A stretch of DNA of 64,000 bases from Todiramphus chloris collaris. Lineage: Eukaryota > Chordata > Aves > Coraciiformes > Alcedinidae. Positions 50,316-63,200 of this stretch are shown here, piece by piece. Location: positions 11,657,710 through 11,721,709 of the forward strand of contig JANVCC010000130.1 in assembly GCA_025345505.1 (NCBI GenBank), written 5' to 3'. The translations under genes and the position numbers were made by a program. The notes under the pieces were generated by a model, which was given only the letters and a program-made list of their open reading frames with translations, had not been told where the DNA came from and did no database searches. How positions within the stretch are numbered: position 1 is the stretch's first letter; the number at the start of each line of letters is the position of its first letter.

Positions 50316-51487
50316 GGTCCTAGACATTGTCTGACTGGCCTTGGACCTTAAAGAAACTAAGGCTGTTACAAACAAAACATGCTTAAAGCAGCCAAGAAAG
50401 ACAGGAGAACTGGATGAAAGGTGGTCAGGTTGTAGGGGCTACCCTTGCTCATGATACTGAGCTGCCACAAAACAAGGACAAGGAGTCTGGAAAGCCTCTG
50501 GAGTGTAATGAGGAGACAACTGTTTTGTACTAGCTTTAGCATTTCCCTGCTTTTGGTTTGTGAACACTCAGCAGAGTTCCCCAGGTTGTTGGTGCAATAA
50601 GGATCCAAGCACTGAAGGTCAGGTGCCTGAATGAAAGTCTAAATAAGCACTGTGTGCTTAATCCTCCCTCACAAGACCTTGAGATATGGACATGGGAAGA
50701 TGTGAGCCTCCTGACATAAATCTGTTGACACTTTCTGGCTGACTGCTTTTTGAGACGAGTCCTTCTGACTCCCCATCCACACCCAGAGGAGGTTATGTGT
50801 ACAAGGTTTCCAGGCAGTGGGGAGCAGGGCTGGCTGGAGAAAGATAAGAGCAAAACCAGCTAGGCTGGCAATCCCTGAAATGCTGCAGATGTCCAGAGAC
50901 TCCAGCAGAATTGCTTAGAGATAACATTTCATTAGAGCAAGGAGACAACATTTAGATGCGAATTTTTTTTTTTTTACCTACTCAGAAAATGTTTTTGGTT
51001 GTTTTTTTTTTTTTGTTAATCAATGGACTTTCATTTCACACTGGTCACCTGCAGTCCCTCATGGTACAGGCACACTGCCCTTGTGCAAATTGAAATGTGA
51101 ACACAAGCTGATGTTAAAGCCATCGCTAGGAATGAAAAGGCAAGAATGAGCAGCTCTAATGCAGAATTGCATTGGAATTGTGTTAGAGTCGTTTTGGATA
51201 TGATTTATGTGACTAAAACAAGCATAGCTCTTTCATGGGGATTTAAGCATCCCAAATGTACCTCTTTGTTATTACAGTTAAGACCAGGAGGCCTGAGAAG
51301 ATCTGTAGGCAGAAGTGGTTTACTAAGCAAGCTGAGGCCCTGGGACCCCAGTCCACTTTGGTTAGAAGTTGCTGTCTGAAAAATTTAACAGTTGCCCTTC
51401 TCTGATGCACCCCTGTGAACAGCCTACTGGTTTTATTGGCAGAGTGATTGAGTGTTCGGTTTTTTTGTGTGTGTTTTGTTTATGTGT

Positions 51488-51505
51488 CCCCCCCCCCGCC
51501 CCCCC
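51488..51505. repeat. Poly(C) tract with one G
   Basis: C10, one G and C7 in a row. The minus strand is G-rich and may form unusual structure. Confidence 0.85.
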
Positions 51506-53033
51506 GCTAAACTTGGAATGTACTCACAGCAAATCTGTGGTCACAAAGGGCTGCAAGAGGCTGGCTTGTTGGCTGTCTGAACTGCACGGTTGCAGCTAGG
51601 GTAGCATATGCTCTGCTCTGGAAGGACCCACACTCACTACTTATTAATTTTCTAGTGAGACATAGACTGTGCCATGTAGGTGGCAAGCTTATTTCATCAA
51701 GGAAAGGGCAGTGATGTGCACCTGGCTAAGTTTACTCCTGTTGTAATGTCAATAACATGGCTGTAGCCACAAGAGGACAAAACTCAAAGTTTTTAAACAG
51801 AGGTTCTATTTTTAAACAAGTTTTGCACAGTTAAGTCTAAGAAAAGATGTCACCTCTGCCCAGTGATTTCATCTGAGCCCTAGCCCTGTGCCGTGAGGGC
51901 CATGGTGTTCTCCAGGACTTTTCACTTGGTCCCTTGCAGTTCAGAAAAGACCACTTTTTGAAATTAGGTGTATCTAGGTGTTATGAGCTTGTTTGGCGTC
52001 TGATAGTGTGTTTCAGGTTGCTCTGCTACTGATCAAAAATATTTTTTTTACCTTCAGAGGTCTTAGCTCAACGCAGTACTCAAAGGGATGTGGTTTTTTA
52101 GGAAAGGAAAGAAAGTTCTGTGGGACTTCACGAAGCTTGAAGACCTTTATCTTCCTGTGCGTATACCTAGTCCCTATAACAGACTGCAGCCTAGGGACTC
52201 CTCCTGTCATGAAGCTGGCTCTACACGTCAAGTCTTTGTGCTGTGAGGAGATGTTAGCCTACGTCCTAGAAGCAATACAGCTATGTCCATACAGTGCTTT
52301 GCCTGTAACTGTAGTTGCAAAGTTTCAGCAGGTCTGTCTAATTCTGGAGCAATAGCATGTCAATGAGGCAGTCTTGCTTCTGGAGCAAGGTTGATTGGTG
52401 CTTGTGTATGGTCCTTTGCACTGTGTTAATTTGCTCCACACAGATATGTCCTTTGTGTGATGCCCTGTAGTTGCGTCTGTGCATTTATGTCTGTGCGTGT
52501 TCTTCCTTCTTTTGTACCCGCTTCCCAGTTTCATCTGACTGGATCCCAAGCATCTGTCTATCACTAATGCCTTCTGTTTCTATTTAAATATCGCTGCTTG
52601 TTTTGGGGTGGCCTTTTTTGGGGTTGCATATTTTAGGGTGTGTATTTTGATTATCTGCATGAAATCCCTCTTCTTTCTATCTGCACTCAGTGTATGTAGA
52701 ACTGACACCTCCAGGGAGGCAAATGAATGCCACTGCATTTCAGAGGAAGAATTATTTCATGCAATTACCCTAAAAGTGCATGAGAGAACAGAGTGAAAGG
52801 AATGAGTGAGAGAAAGAAAGAGAGCATGAGAGAGAATAGTCACAACACTTTGACAGGTTTACCCCCTTGTGTTTGAAAATCTATCACTATGACAAGTCCC
52901 CTTTGTGAAAGGAGTAGACAGAGAACTAGACATTTGATCTTCAAGGTCCTTTTGAGTGAAGAGGGTGATTGATAGAAGTAACAGTCCGTTTCATTCAAGT
53001 GTCACACAAGTTTTCTCCCTGATATTTTTTACA

Positions 53034-53087
53034 GACTGGATATACTCTATTTCCCTCTTAGACTGGCCATACCCTATTTACCTCTAA
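53034..53087. repeat. Two-copy 27-bp tandem duplication
   Basis: Unit 1 (gactggatatactctatt...) and unit 2 (gactggccataccctatt...) are adjacent and of equal length, differing at only a few positions. Confidence 0.75.
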
Positions 53088-54380
53088 ACATCTCCCTTAG
53101 GCTCTCTGATTCACTCCTCAGTGGTTTCTGGGCAGAGGGATTTGTGTGGACTTCAGGTTACTGGATTATTGATTTGTGGATCTTTCTATATAAATTATAA
53201 TGGTCTTGGGGTGTAGTAACAAAAGGCCATGTCACCGGAACACTCCCCACCTCTTGAGCATGTTGAAAGGCCATGGGAAGGGAGCTTTTTGTAGCTTCAC
53301 TATTCACATCTAAGAAGAGATTCAGGAGAAGCAGTTCCTGTCCTCACTCTGCTGCTGTTTTACCTGCCAACTTTGTCACCCACTTGATCCTCTCTGCACA
53401 TCAGTCACCATGAGGAAGCTGGTGACAACAGCCCATGTCTACCTGTAGGTCTCATGCATCTATGTTCACTAGAACGTCCAAAATGCTTCAAGATCCTCAG
53501 GTGGAAATAGCTGGCTAAGGTAAATGATTAGTATAATCCAGTTTCTCACTGTGCTTTCCAAGAGACAGACAAGTTACTGGACATTTGCCATACTGGGCAA
53601 GGAGCAGAGCGCTGGGCTAAGGGATGCTACGCTAGTTCACTTTTTTTCACCTGCACCTGCTGCTTTTGTAGCAAAACCATTGCATTAGACGTAGCTATTT
53701 GCCCTTTGAGGTTAATTAGAGAGTGTGTTGTTGGGTTAGGAAAGCTAAGGTCTAGCATATGTCCTAAAATTAGGCTTTTCTCCTTTTGATTGGTGTCAGA
53801 AAGGAGTGATTCAGAGCTATGGGAGAAGCTTTCCCACCTAGCCTAAGCAGTTACCATTTAAAATAGTTTGCTTTGACATGAAGTAAAACAGATTAGCTGA
53901 AGCTGCTTCTGGGGACCTCATATTGCACTGTGAGATGAGGGGAATGTGGAGAGCACCCTGCTGTGCTGCAGGTAACACAAAGCAAAACCAGCTATGGAGA
54001 CTCCTTCATCCTGGTCTCATGGGGAATGTCCACCCTGCGTGCATGCCCTTGCCAGGAACACATGTTCCTTGATGGGGCATCTTCGTACAGCTCCTTCCCC
54101 TCCTGATAGTCACAGCAGGTAAGTGTTATTGCAGCTTCTGGCCCACATTCACATGGTGCACTCTCACAGCTCACTGTCTTGCTGAGGACAAGCTATGTTT
54201 TCTACCAGGGGAGCTGTGGGCTCCAGTCCTGCTCCCAAAGGCTTCAGCTTTGCTCCCAAAGATTCAGGTTTCATCTCCATGATTTCCAGAAACCCTTCAA
54301 TGATGAAATTATGACCATGTGGCTCAAATCAAAAGTCTGGATTCTTTTAAATTTATTTTTCATTCTCTCCTCTTCTGCAG

Positions 54381-54478
54381 GATGGTGGAGTACTCCCTGG
54401 ATCTCCAAAATATTAACTTGTCTGCAATCCGTACTGTCCGCGTCCTGAGACCTCTGAAAGCTATCAACCGTGTGCCTA
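54381..54478 (+). CDS. CACNA1I: Cav3-type calcium channel exon 4 (domain I, S3-S4 voltage sensor)
   Basis: This 98-bp exon follows a strong polypyrimidine tract and cag acceptor. Its first base completes the Gly codon from exon 3. It encodes [20 protein letters not shown], then [12 protein letters not shown], and ends with the first base of the next codon (probably Ser) before the donor gtaggt. The S4 segment carries positive residues at roughly every third position (R, R, R, K, R), which is the voltage-sensing pattern. [10 protein letters not shown] and PLKAIN favour Cav3.3; as I recall, Cav3.1 has NVSFSAVRTV and PLRAIN. The next exon (S5) is not in the remaining 9.5 kb. Confidence 0.95.
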
Positions 54479-57019
54479 GTAGGTTATAATTTCCTTGCAT
54501 ACCTGCTCAGCTTGTGTTCTGGGGAGTATGCGACCAGTAAGGCTGTGTGTGGTGGTGTTCTCCAGGCAGGGCTCAGGTACAAACTGAGTGGAGGTGTGTG
54601 CAAGTTTTCTCTGTCATGGGGCCTAGAGGTATTGTTAAATGGAAAGGAAAACTACAGTCTCCAAGTATATGTGCCCTGGTCATCCTTTGTGCAGGAACAT
54701 GCTTATGGCTCAAGAGTTGGAGCTGAAGAATGTATGCTAAAGGAAAGGACTTTATCTCTCTCTCACCCAAGCACACAGATTTGGTAATGTCTGCAGCCTC
54801 AAAAATGGATGTGTGTGAAGTCTGGAGAGGGGTGAGCTGTGAGAAGAAGGGAGAATTGGTTTGCTCTTCCAGAGCAAATCTTCCAGTTTCTCTCATCTGA
54901 AAAAATTTCACAGCATTACAGCTTAGGGGCATGTATCACTGGCTATTTTTTCTCTCCTCCTCACCCTGTGCTTTGTACTCCCTCTTTTGTGTCATCTATC
55001 CCTCCTGCAAGCCAGGCTGAGCGCCACTGGGCACCAGACTTGCTGGGGCTGTGTATAAGCCTGGATGTGTTGGCAGCTGAACTGCTGCTCACCAGCACTG
55101 CTCAGGTCTGAAATGCAATCCCCAGCTCAGGTTTGCAAACCAGAGAGGTGCTGCAACCCTGGGATGTGAGCCACAGTGCTGGGGTATGTGCTGCATACAC
55201 GCACTGCTCCCATAATGGAGGTGACCCCTCCATATCCCTCATTTCCTCCTTCCCAGAGGATGGGGACAAGATCAGCCTCTTTGCCATGTTTTGCAATTTT
55301 TATTGCTGCCAAACAGTTTCTTTCCTCTTCTTCCCTTTGTCTCTCCTTTTTAATTTTCTTTTTTTCCTCAAGTCAGTGTTTTTTTCCCTGCAACTCTGGA
55401 GCAAGTAAGCAGGCATTGCCTCTGTTATTTAACTGCTGGAAACGTCAATGGGAGTGGCTCAGGCTTTGCAGGGGTTGCATCTGGGTGGGTAGAAGTGAAC
55501 CACTGGGTAAGTTGTGTGCTGTTGGGATCAGGGGGTTGCAAGAGCACTGAACTCAGTCCACTGTGTCACTGCAGTGTTTCTGGCTATTCCAGAAACATGT
55601 ATCCCTGTGAGACTTTAGGTGTTTCTTCTGCAAGTTTTTTCTGTCTTGTGGAATGATAGGAAGTCTCTGCTCTTTCCGATAATCTCCCTAATCAGGCTGT
55701 CTGCAGTGGCTAAGACCTTGCTAGAGCTCTTCTAATGCTTCTCTTGATCTCAGATGCTCCTTTTTCACATCTGAGAAAGTTTGCAGAGTTGACCTTATAG
55801 TCTGCATGTCACTTTTGTGAGGCTATCTGTTTCTTGAACGGATTTCAGAGTCTCTGTCACCATGGAAAGCCCTTCTAGAAAGCAGACTTGTCTTTCTTAC
55901 TGACTGTATTTTATCTCTGAGCAATAGCTGGACAGAGGGTGTTGAAAGGCATGATGGAGGAACTGAGGGACATTCCTTTGTGCCCAATGTGGCAGGAGGG
56001 TGCCAGGTAGAGGAGCAGCTGGTTTGGGCACTAAGCATGCACTCAGGCATATAACAGGTCTATCGTAGGGTCATAAAGATGGGAGACATTCTACCTTTGG
56101 CTATAGACTGTCAGCAAAACAACTCCGGCCTGACTCCATCTCTCTGGCCCCTCTCCAGAAAGGAGAAGGCTGGGAGCCAGACATAGTCCTGGCGGTGAGT
56201 ATGCACCATGGCATCAGGGGGGCATCTCTTCTGTGAGGGGGTCGTCTGCAGGTCATGCATGGCAGGCTTGACTCTTCCGGGAAGCATAGAGCCATCTGTG
56301 TGAGGGCAGCACAGTCCTCAGGTTATACAGCCCCCTTTCCTGCCTGCTTCATAAGGAGACTTGTCTGTGCTCAAAGACCATTTTGAGGATGTTCCCCCTT
56401 ATCAAGGTAGACTTAACCTTGGTGGTGAGTGTGAACACCTTGAATGATATTCATTTGACTCCTGCAGGTGTCTGCTGTGTTAATTGCTGGACACCAGCAA
56501 TCAAAAGCAAAGCCTGACTGACAAAAAGACGAGGCCTTGTTTTATTGCTATTTATCTCCTGGAACAGAGTCTTTTCCTGCCAGCAGGAGCTGCCCCAGGA
56601 GAAGCAGTGTGAGCAGCAGCAGCAGAACTGACCCACCAGGGACCTGCTTTGTCCCTGCAGAGGCACTGGTGATGCTTTCAATTGTCTCCCCTGACCTTTG
56701 CAGAGCACAGGCCATTTCTTCTGACTCTTGCAGTCATGACACTGTCTTTTTGCTGCTTTTATCAGTATAAAACTCCACCTGTGTGAAATTGATGATGTTT
56801 TAATTTCTACTTTGTAGTTAAATCTTTATGTATCTTTCTCGCTACATAAATCTGTGCTTATATGAAGAGAACGTTTTGGGAGAAAAAAACATTCTTCTAT
56901 TAATTTAAAAGAAAAAAAAAAAAATTGGATTCCCTAGGAGAGGAAGCGCTGACTTGAGGGCTGAAAAACTGGCAATGAGGCTATAAACAAAGGCTTGTGA
57001 TAAATGGGAATAAGCTGCT
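54479..57019. other. Start of intron 4, nothing recognised
   Basis: Unique-looking sequence; open frames up to 124 codons (55176-55550) show no domain and no plausible splice frame. Confidence 0.5.
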
Positions 57020-57280
57020 TTGGAAGAAGGTGCTCAGTGGGGTACAGCAAACATAATTAATGGGACCTTTGGCCACAAATCTTTTTATAATGTCTTTTTA
57101 AAGTTCTTCATTACTGATCTGAAGCAAGAGGAAAGTCTATTAGTGAGACAGACTCATGATACTAAGCTGGAGGTGTTGCAGATACTGGCAAAGAAAGTGG
57201 GAAATAAGACAGCAGGAGGTAGAGGGAGATTAAGGTTGTGGTGGGAGTATGAGATATTTGGAGAGGGGCAGTGGGATTAA
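57020..57280 (+). mobile_element. Old CR1 LINE fragment (RT region)
   Basis: The + frame NVFLKFFITDLKQEESLLVR with QTHDTKLEVLQILAKKVGNK resembles the CR1 RT block [24 protein letters not shown], with the catalytic FADDT degraded to QTHDT. Upstream, gtgctcagtggggtacagca fits the SGVxQGS block. The copy is short, old and inactive. Confidence 0.6.
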
Positions 57281-60200
57281 TCTCAAAGGCAGATATTTGG
57301 CCATGTTCAAAAGGCTGCAATGGGACAATGTGGCCCAGAATTCACCTGTGGCTGTTTCAAAGGCATCCACGTGGGTACCCAGGTTAGAGATCAATTTTCA
57401 CAGAGGAGTCTAGCTGTGTGGAATGAATAATGTCAGTTTATTATCAGGAGAATGGGCAAAATGATTAGGAACCTGACTGATTACTGCATGAGCAGAAGAG
57501 TCCTGAATTGGTCTGCTTGGTTATATTGTTTAGCACCCAAAGAGCAGTAACACTCTAATAATCAGCCAGCATTTGAAAAGTCCACATACTGAAATGAGAA
57601 ATTTCTGGAGAAATTTCATACCACATGAAAAGAAGAAAGAAGTGGTGCTAGAAAATTAGGAAGGTGGAAATTCAGAATAACTCTCATGAAGCAGTAGCAA
57701 CATGGCAGAGGAAAAAGCATCAACTGTGAAATAAGTTAAACTTATTTTGTATTCTTGGCAGGTGAGTAAGGCTGAACTTTAAATACTCAAACTGGTTATG
57801 TCTCAATTCCGCTTACCTGTGTTCATTCTTATGATATTATTGAAAGCCCTTTCTTACAATGACACTTGTGAGGCTTTGAAATAATATCCTACCAGGAGCT
57901 GACAAATGCTATTTGGGTGTGCCATACTCATTTTGTATAATGTAAAGGATGCATAGACTGTCCTACCTGAATCTTGACAGAAGAAAAGGACATCCACTGT
58001 ATCCCAGTGGTGGTAAATGCCCATTAAGGAAGAAGTTTTCCACCCAGTTTGTAATTAGGCTACAAAATTTGCTACTATGAGAAGTCCTTCCAGACCCCAA
58101 ATCAAGTAAAAGGCATTGTGAAAGTAAAGTAAGTAAGGTGAGATTGTGTAAGGAATGAGAGCTCATGTGGAGACACTTCTAGATTTCAAGCCTCCTTGCT
58201 TGAGGATTAGAGCTGAACTTTAGCTACTGGTTATCACCATATCAGCAATTGATTGCCCTTCTTGCAGTTCTCAGCAGGATGTGCTGCTGACCATTTTGGA
58301 TTTCATTTCTGGGTGAATTAATTTGTGGCTCTGCCCCACCTCATCATTCCTCCATTTGCATGTAATTTTTAAGTGTACTAGAGAAAATATGAGGCGTCCT
58401 AATTTTGTAATATGTATTGTACCTTCATTAGTATTCCTGTTTGTCTCTTGCATTCCTAAGTAGCGTCTCAGGAATGCTGCCTTTTGGGGTTTTGTTTGAA
58501 AATACATGAAAAAAAAATTAGAGATTGTTCTTGTCCTGTTACCATGAGATTCAATTCCATGGTGGTGAGCTGGTGTGACAAGCCCTGCGAGTCACCAAAC
58601 AAGTGTCGAGAGAAAAAGAAATACATCCCATCTCTCTGTCAGAGGTAGTTGTTTTCTGCTCTGAGCATGTCTGTGTCCTAGGCTTGGGGTGAAATTTCAC
58701 ATCCATTTGTTGTTGTTATCCTGTAGTGATTGTGTGGCAAGTTGATAGATAAAATGTTGCTGTTTCTGCTAGCTCTTTCATCCCTCTTCTCCTGGCAAGG
58801 CATGAGGTTTGGAGGGGAGGATGGCTTTGTTCTATTTCTGCCTGCTTTTGAGCTCAGAGTCTGTAGTCATTTCTGATCATTTGAATTTCTTTGGCTTCTG
58901 TTATTAGGTTGGGTTTTTTTTTGACATCATAGCAGAAAATCTTTCTTCAGTTTACTTTTTCTTGTTGCATCGGTCTTATGCAAAGAAGAGTCCTTGCATC
59001 ATTTTTGATGTCTTCCAAGTTCCACTTACAATTTAGTAACAGGTTCATCATTTGGAAGCAGATTACTTCAGCTGAGCACACTGTATGGAAGTAAAGGAGT
59101 CTGTTGCAGAGTGTTGCATAGCAACTTTATTGAATTGAAAGTGTATACATGTGCTAATACTTGGTATGTAAATGCAGTAATGCTTCTGGGGAAGTTGAGG
59201 CATTAGAAATATAATGCTATATTCTTATTGCTAGCTATGTAGAAATACAATTTCAGATTTGTGCAAAATTTTGCTCTTTCTAACTGGGCTTTTTTTTTTT
59301 TTTTATCAGAACAAGAATAAGCTTTTCCCATCCATGTTACTATGGTTTTATTCTGCCTAATTTTAGGTGTTTCCTTTGGCTTTTTGATTATTTTTTTTCC
59401 TATGCTTTGTTATGACAAAGAAGTTTAAGAATCAAAAAGCCTCAACCATGCCATTCTAGTATGAAAATGCTTTCCTCTCCCCTTGTCCTCCTTTTATTTT
59501 TTCTGAATGATGTTTCAATGATTATCACAACACCAAAGTGTTCCCATTTCAATGAAACAGCATTTTTTTTGCTGCTAGAAGTGCTGTGTAGGAAAATATT
59601 GGTCCAGCTCCATTTTTCTTTATTAATTATTGTCATTATAGTAGCTCCATGGGTCCACATAGTCTGGAGTTTTATACTTTTCTTCTACAGATCTCAAAGA
59701 TGTAAACTAAGACTTAGTCTTGTTTCAGACCAGGTGAGTGAGACCCAGTGAATGTCACCAGCAGACTCAGGAATACAACTGACATCTGTTAACTCTTAGC
59801 CTTGTGTTCAGCTTACTAGACCAAAGCACAAATTTAAAAATAGTCTGAAGCAACTGAACCCTGGAATGGAGAAAGCAGTTGTTTTGTATTTATATGCCTG
59901 TCTTAAGACTGTATTCCACACTGAGCTACCTTTGGTGCTGTAACAGAGCCTAAGACAGAATGATCTGGCTATGAACCCTACACTTGGCACAGGGAAAAAG
60001 TGATGACATTTGCTTCTCTAAATGTGTTTTTGAAGAACTAATTTCACTGATGAGCATGTGTGAAATTAGCTTCTGAGTTGAGAAATATTAGGCTGTAAAA
60101 CAGTTTCATTTACAGTGAAATCAGTCAAAATGCAAGCACATTTGACAGGCACAGTCCTGATGTAGCAGCTGGAAATGTAAATGGATTATGAGATTTCTCT

Positions 60201-63200
60201 TCTAAGACCCCCTCCCCACAGGGTTTTTGTTTCATATGACTCAGTATTTCTGAAAGAGAACTGTCACTTGTACTTTTCCAATGTTGATTCCCTTTCAGAA
60301 ATGTACTCTTCCCTTTGACTCTTCTGGAAGTACTTTTTTTTTTTTTCCCACATGCGTTTATTTGTGAAGCAATAACTGAAACTTAGATAGTGTTGTATTT
60401 TCCAAACAGTTAAACTTACCTCGTGCACAGTTCTTCATAGAAGCTGCTTGGTAAATATATATTATCACATTTCAGTGACACACATCCATACTTAAAATGA
60501 CATGCAAATGTATACACACAGATTTATCCACATGCAGACACAGTCCTGAGGAGGACAGTACAGGGTCAGGAGCCATGTTCTCTTGTAGCATCCATACACA
60601 GAAGTTAAGAGGTCAAATAACCTTTTTCACTTCCAGGTCAGCCTATTTGTGACTAAGTGCATTCAGAGATGAAGCTGCCAGCTTGCTGTAGGCAAAGGAA
60701 GGATGAAGAAAAGCTGACAGGGGATGGACTAGACTGATGAGGTTGAGTTCAGGCTATATCCTCTCTTCCCAATCCAATCTCCTGGCTAAATGGAGCGAAG
60801 CACTGAAGAGAGCAATGTGATTTATGCCTGGAGCAGGCCATTAAAGGATGCCTTTCCTCAGACATTGGGACAGATTGGAGATGGAAATGTAACTCAGACC
60901 TGTACTTTCCTATATGGGTAACTCTTTATCAAGTCTGTTGAGCCCTAAATCTGACAGGCCTGCTCAGGATACAGTGAAACAGTGTGAGGGGGAGCAGAGC
61001 AGCAGCATGAGGATCAATAGAAAGGAAAGCAGAGAAGGAAGGGACTCGAAGGAGAAATGCACAGGAGGCCAATGACAGGGCTTGCCGGGTACAGCACGCA
61101 AAGGTGTGATGCACCTCTCTGCGTTGGATAATGCAGAGAAAGTGAGGAGGGAAGGAGGGAGAGAAGAGGAGAAAATCAAAACAAAACAAGGACTAGTATG
61201 AAAAAAGTCTATTGATTCTCAGATAAATATGCTGGATGGGTTTGCAAATCAATGCTTTACTGAGGCTTTTTAACAAACTAAACAGGCTGTAACAGGCCCA
61301 CATCTTGTAGTGCTGGAGGAGGTCTTCAGTCACTGAAGACAGGCTCCAATTTTATTTACTTGTCTGATCTCAGTGATGTTTTTCATGTGCATTCTACAGC
61401 ATGCAATATATTACCATGTGTTTAAATGGGTAATCAAAGTAAATTTGGGAGAAAAAGCCAAAACAAAATGAAAATTATATCCCTGTGTTAGTATATCATG
61501 ACAGGGAGCTGGGGAACACTGAAGTGCAGAAAATATAGACTTGGTAATGCCTTGTTTTGTACCATCCATTGTTTAGTCCATTTTTTTTTTGTGTCACAGA
61601 TGATGGGAGAAAGTAATTTTTCCATCTCTGAACCAGTCTGCTTGATTTTGCTGTTGTTATAAACAAGTATTCAAAAGTCACAAATTGTGTGTTTGTAAGT
61701 TGTCAGGTGCATTTAAACCCAAGAGATTTGAAAAAGGGAAAAAAGACATATGGATTATTTTTATTTTTCCATGGTTTAGAGACCTTTACGCCTGTGACTC
61801 AGATTTTGTAGTCCTTTTTATCCCACCATAGTAGTGAGGAATAGAAACTTCTGGATTGTTTTTTTGTTGTGTGTGGGTTTTTTTGGGGGTTTTGTTTTGG
61901 TTGTTTGTTTGTTTGTTTTTCTTTTTTTTTTTCTGTGATCTGAGATTGTCAAGTAATAGCAAGATTTCATTCCTGAATGTTTATGCCATGCATCCCAAGA
62001 CTCCTGATAAAAATCACAAGAGTTAGCAACAGCACTTTGGAGTTTGTGTTACTGTAAGTAAAGCAAGCCTGAAAAAAAAACCCAACCCAAAAACCAGTCA
62101 TAAAGAGACCTTTGCTGAAATTTATTTCTGCCTTCTCCTCTAGGGGAACCTACACAGCCAGAATTTAAAAGATGCTTAGTGCCCCGCAGCTCCCATTGTG
62201 ACAATTCTGCTGCCTGTTCAAACAAGCTCTGCCTCCAGTGTACACAGTGCTCTCAAAAGCCCAGCCATGTATTTTGCTGCCTAAATGGAAGCTGAGCTGT
62301 TTTGCAAAATCTGTCCCATGGGACCTATCAAGCAATGGATACCATGGAAATGTGAGCAATAATGACAGTGTATTATGGGGTGAAAGATAATGTCATATTA
62401 CACTAATGCAAATTATACTTTGTGTGTGTGAGTGGGGCAATTTACAATCATAACCTTAAATTTCTCAATCTTCACGTATTTTGGGCCTAATTCTCCTCTT
62501 CACACACTTCACATAATGTCACATCTCTGCCTGCACTAGAAAGAAACACGATTCATGCTATTGACAGCAAGAGGAAATTAGCTCCCTTAAATCTTATCCA
62601 GAAATTGCATTAATGCTGTTTTACATAATATTTTGCATTATTCTGTCCTACTTACGCAGCGCTAGAGATGTGTAAAGAACTTAAGGGTATTTATAGAATG
62701 GAGTGAAGTCCCTCGCAGCCTCAGCACTGGAGTTACCTTTTGTCCCTGGTGCTGGGTGACCCCTGCAGTCCTGAAAAAGCTGGCACTGTACATTTTTAAT
62801 AGAGTTTTCACTGAAAGTGAACGCAGTCATCACTGCAGTGATAAATGGGGAAAAAATGAGATGATCAGCGAATGAAGAACAGTAGCAGGTGGTAGTAGGT
62901 GTTGCTTATTAGATGTTCAGTATTAGAAAAAAGAACAGAACGACAGCAATTCCCAGAGAAAAACCTCTGTAAGAAAGAATCTGACACTTGGCATCACTCT
63001 CCAAGACACAGTTACTTAAGATCCCAAAGCTTGCAAGGGGTTAATGGGGTGACAGTGAAGAAGGGGGCTCCTGACTGAGACCTTTGCCTGTGTTTGTTTC
63101 TGCTCCTGTCACAGATTAGGTGGCTACCAACTGGTGGCATACTGCATGCAAATGCAAATGCCTGTTGTGGGTGAGCTTTCTGTTGCCGTCCATGGACCTT

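Larger units (their letters stand above)
36830..54380 (+). other. CACNA1I: CACNA1I intron 3
   Basis: A 17.55-kb U2-type intron with donor gtaggt and acceptor cttctgcag. It contains a sense LTR near 41 kb, old LINE remnants at 41.9-43.8 kb and several homopolymer tracts. No coding exon was recognised inside it. Confidence 0.9.
43831..54380. other. Rest of intron 3, nothing recognised except simple repeats
   Basis: Low-complexity tracts occur at 44867-44882 (ATT), 45858-45873 (A), 45923-45950 (CT then T), 46281-46317 (A37), 50300-50315 (C16) and 51488-51505 (C with one G). A 27-bp tandem duplication lies at 53034-53087. No exon or RNA gene was seen. Confidence 0.5.

Noticed and set aside
55176-55550. 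124-codon open frame in intron 4
   Set aside because: Composition is driven by a T-rich tract and it does not resemble the S5 exon of the channel.
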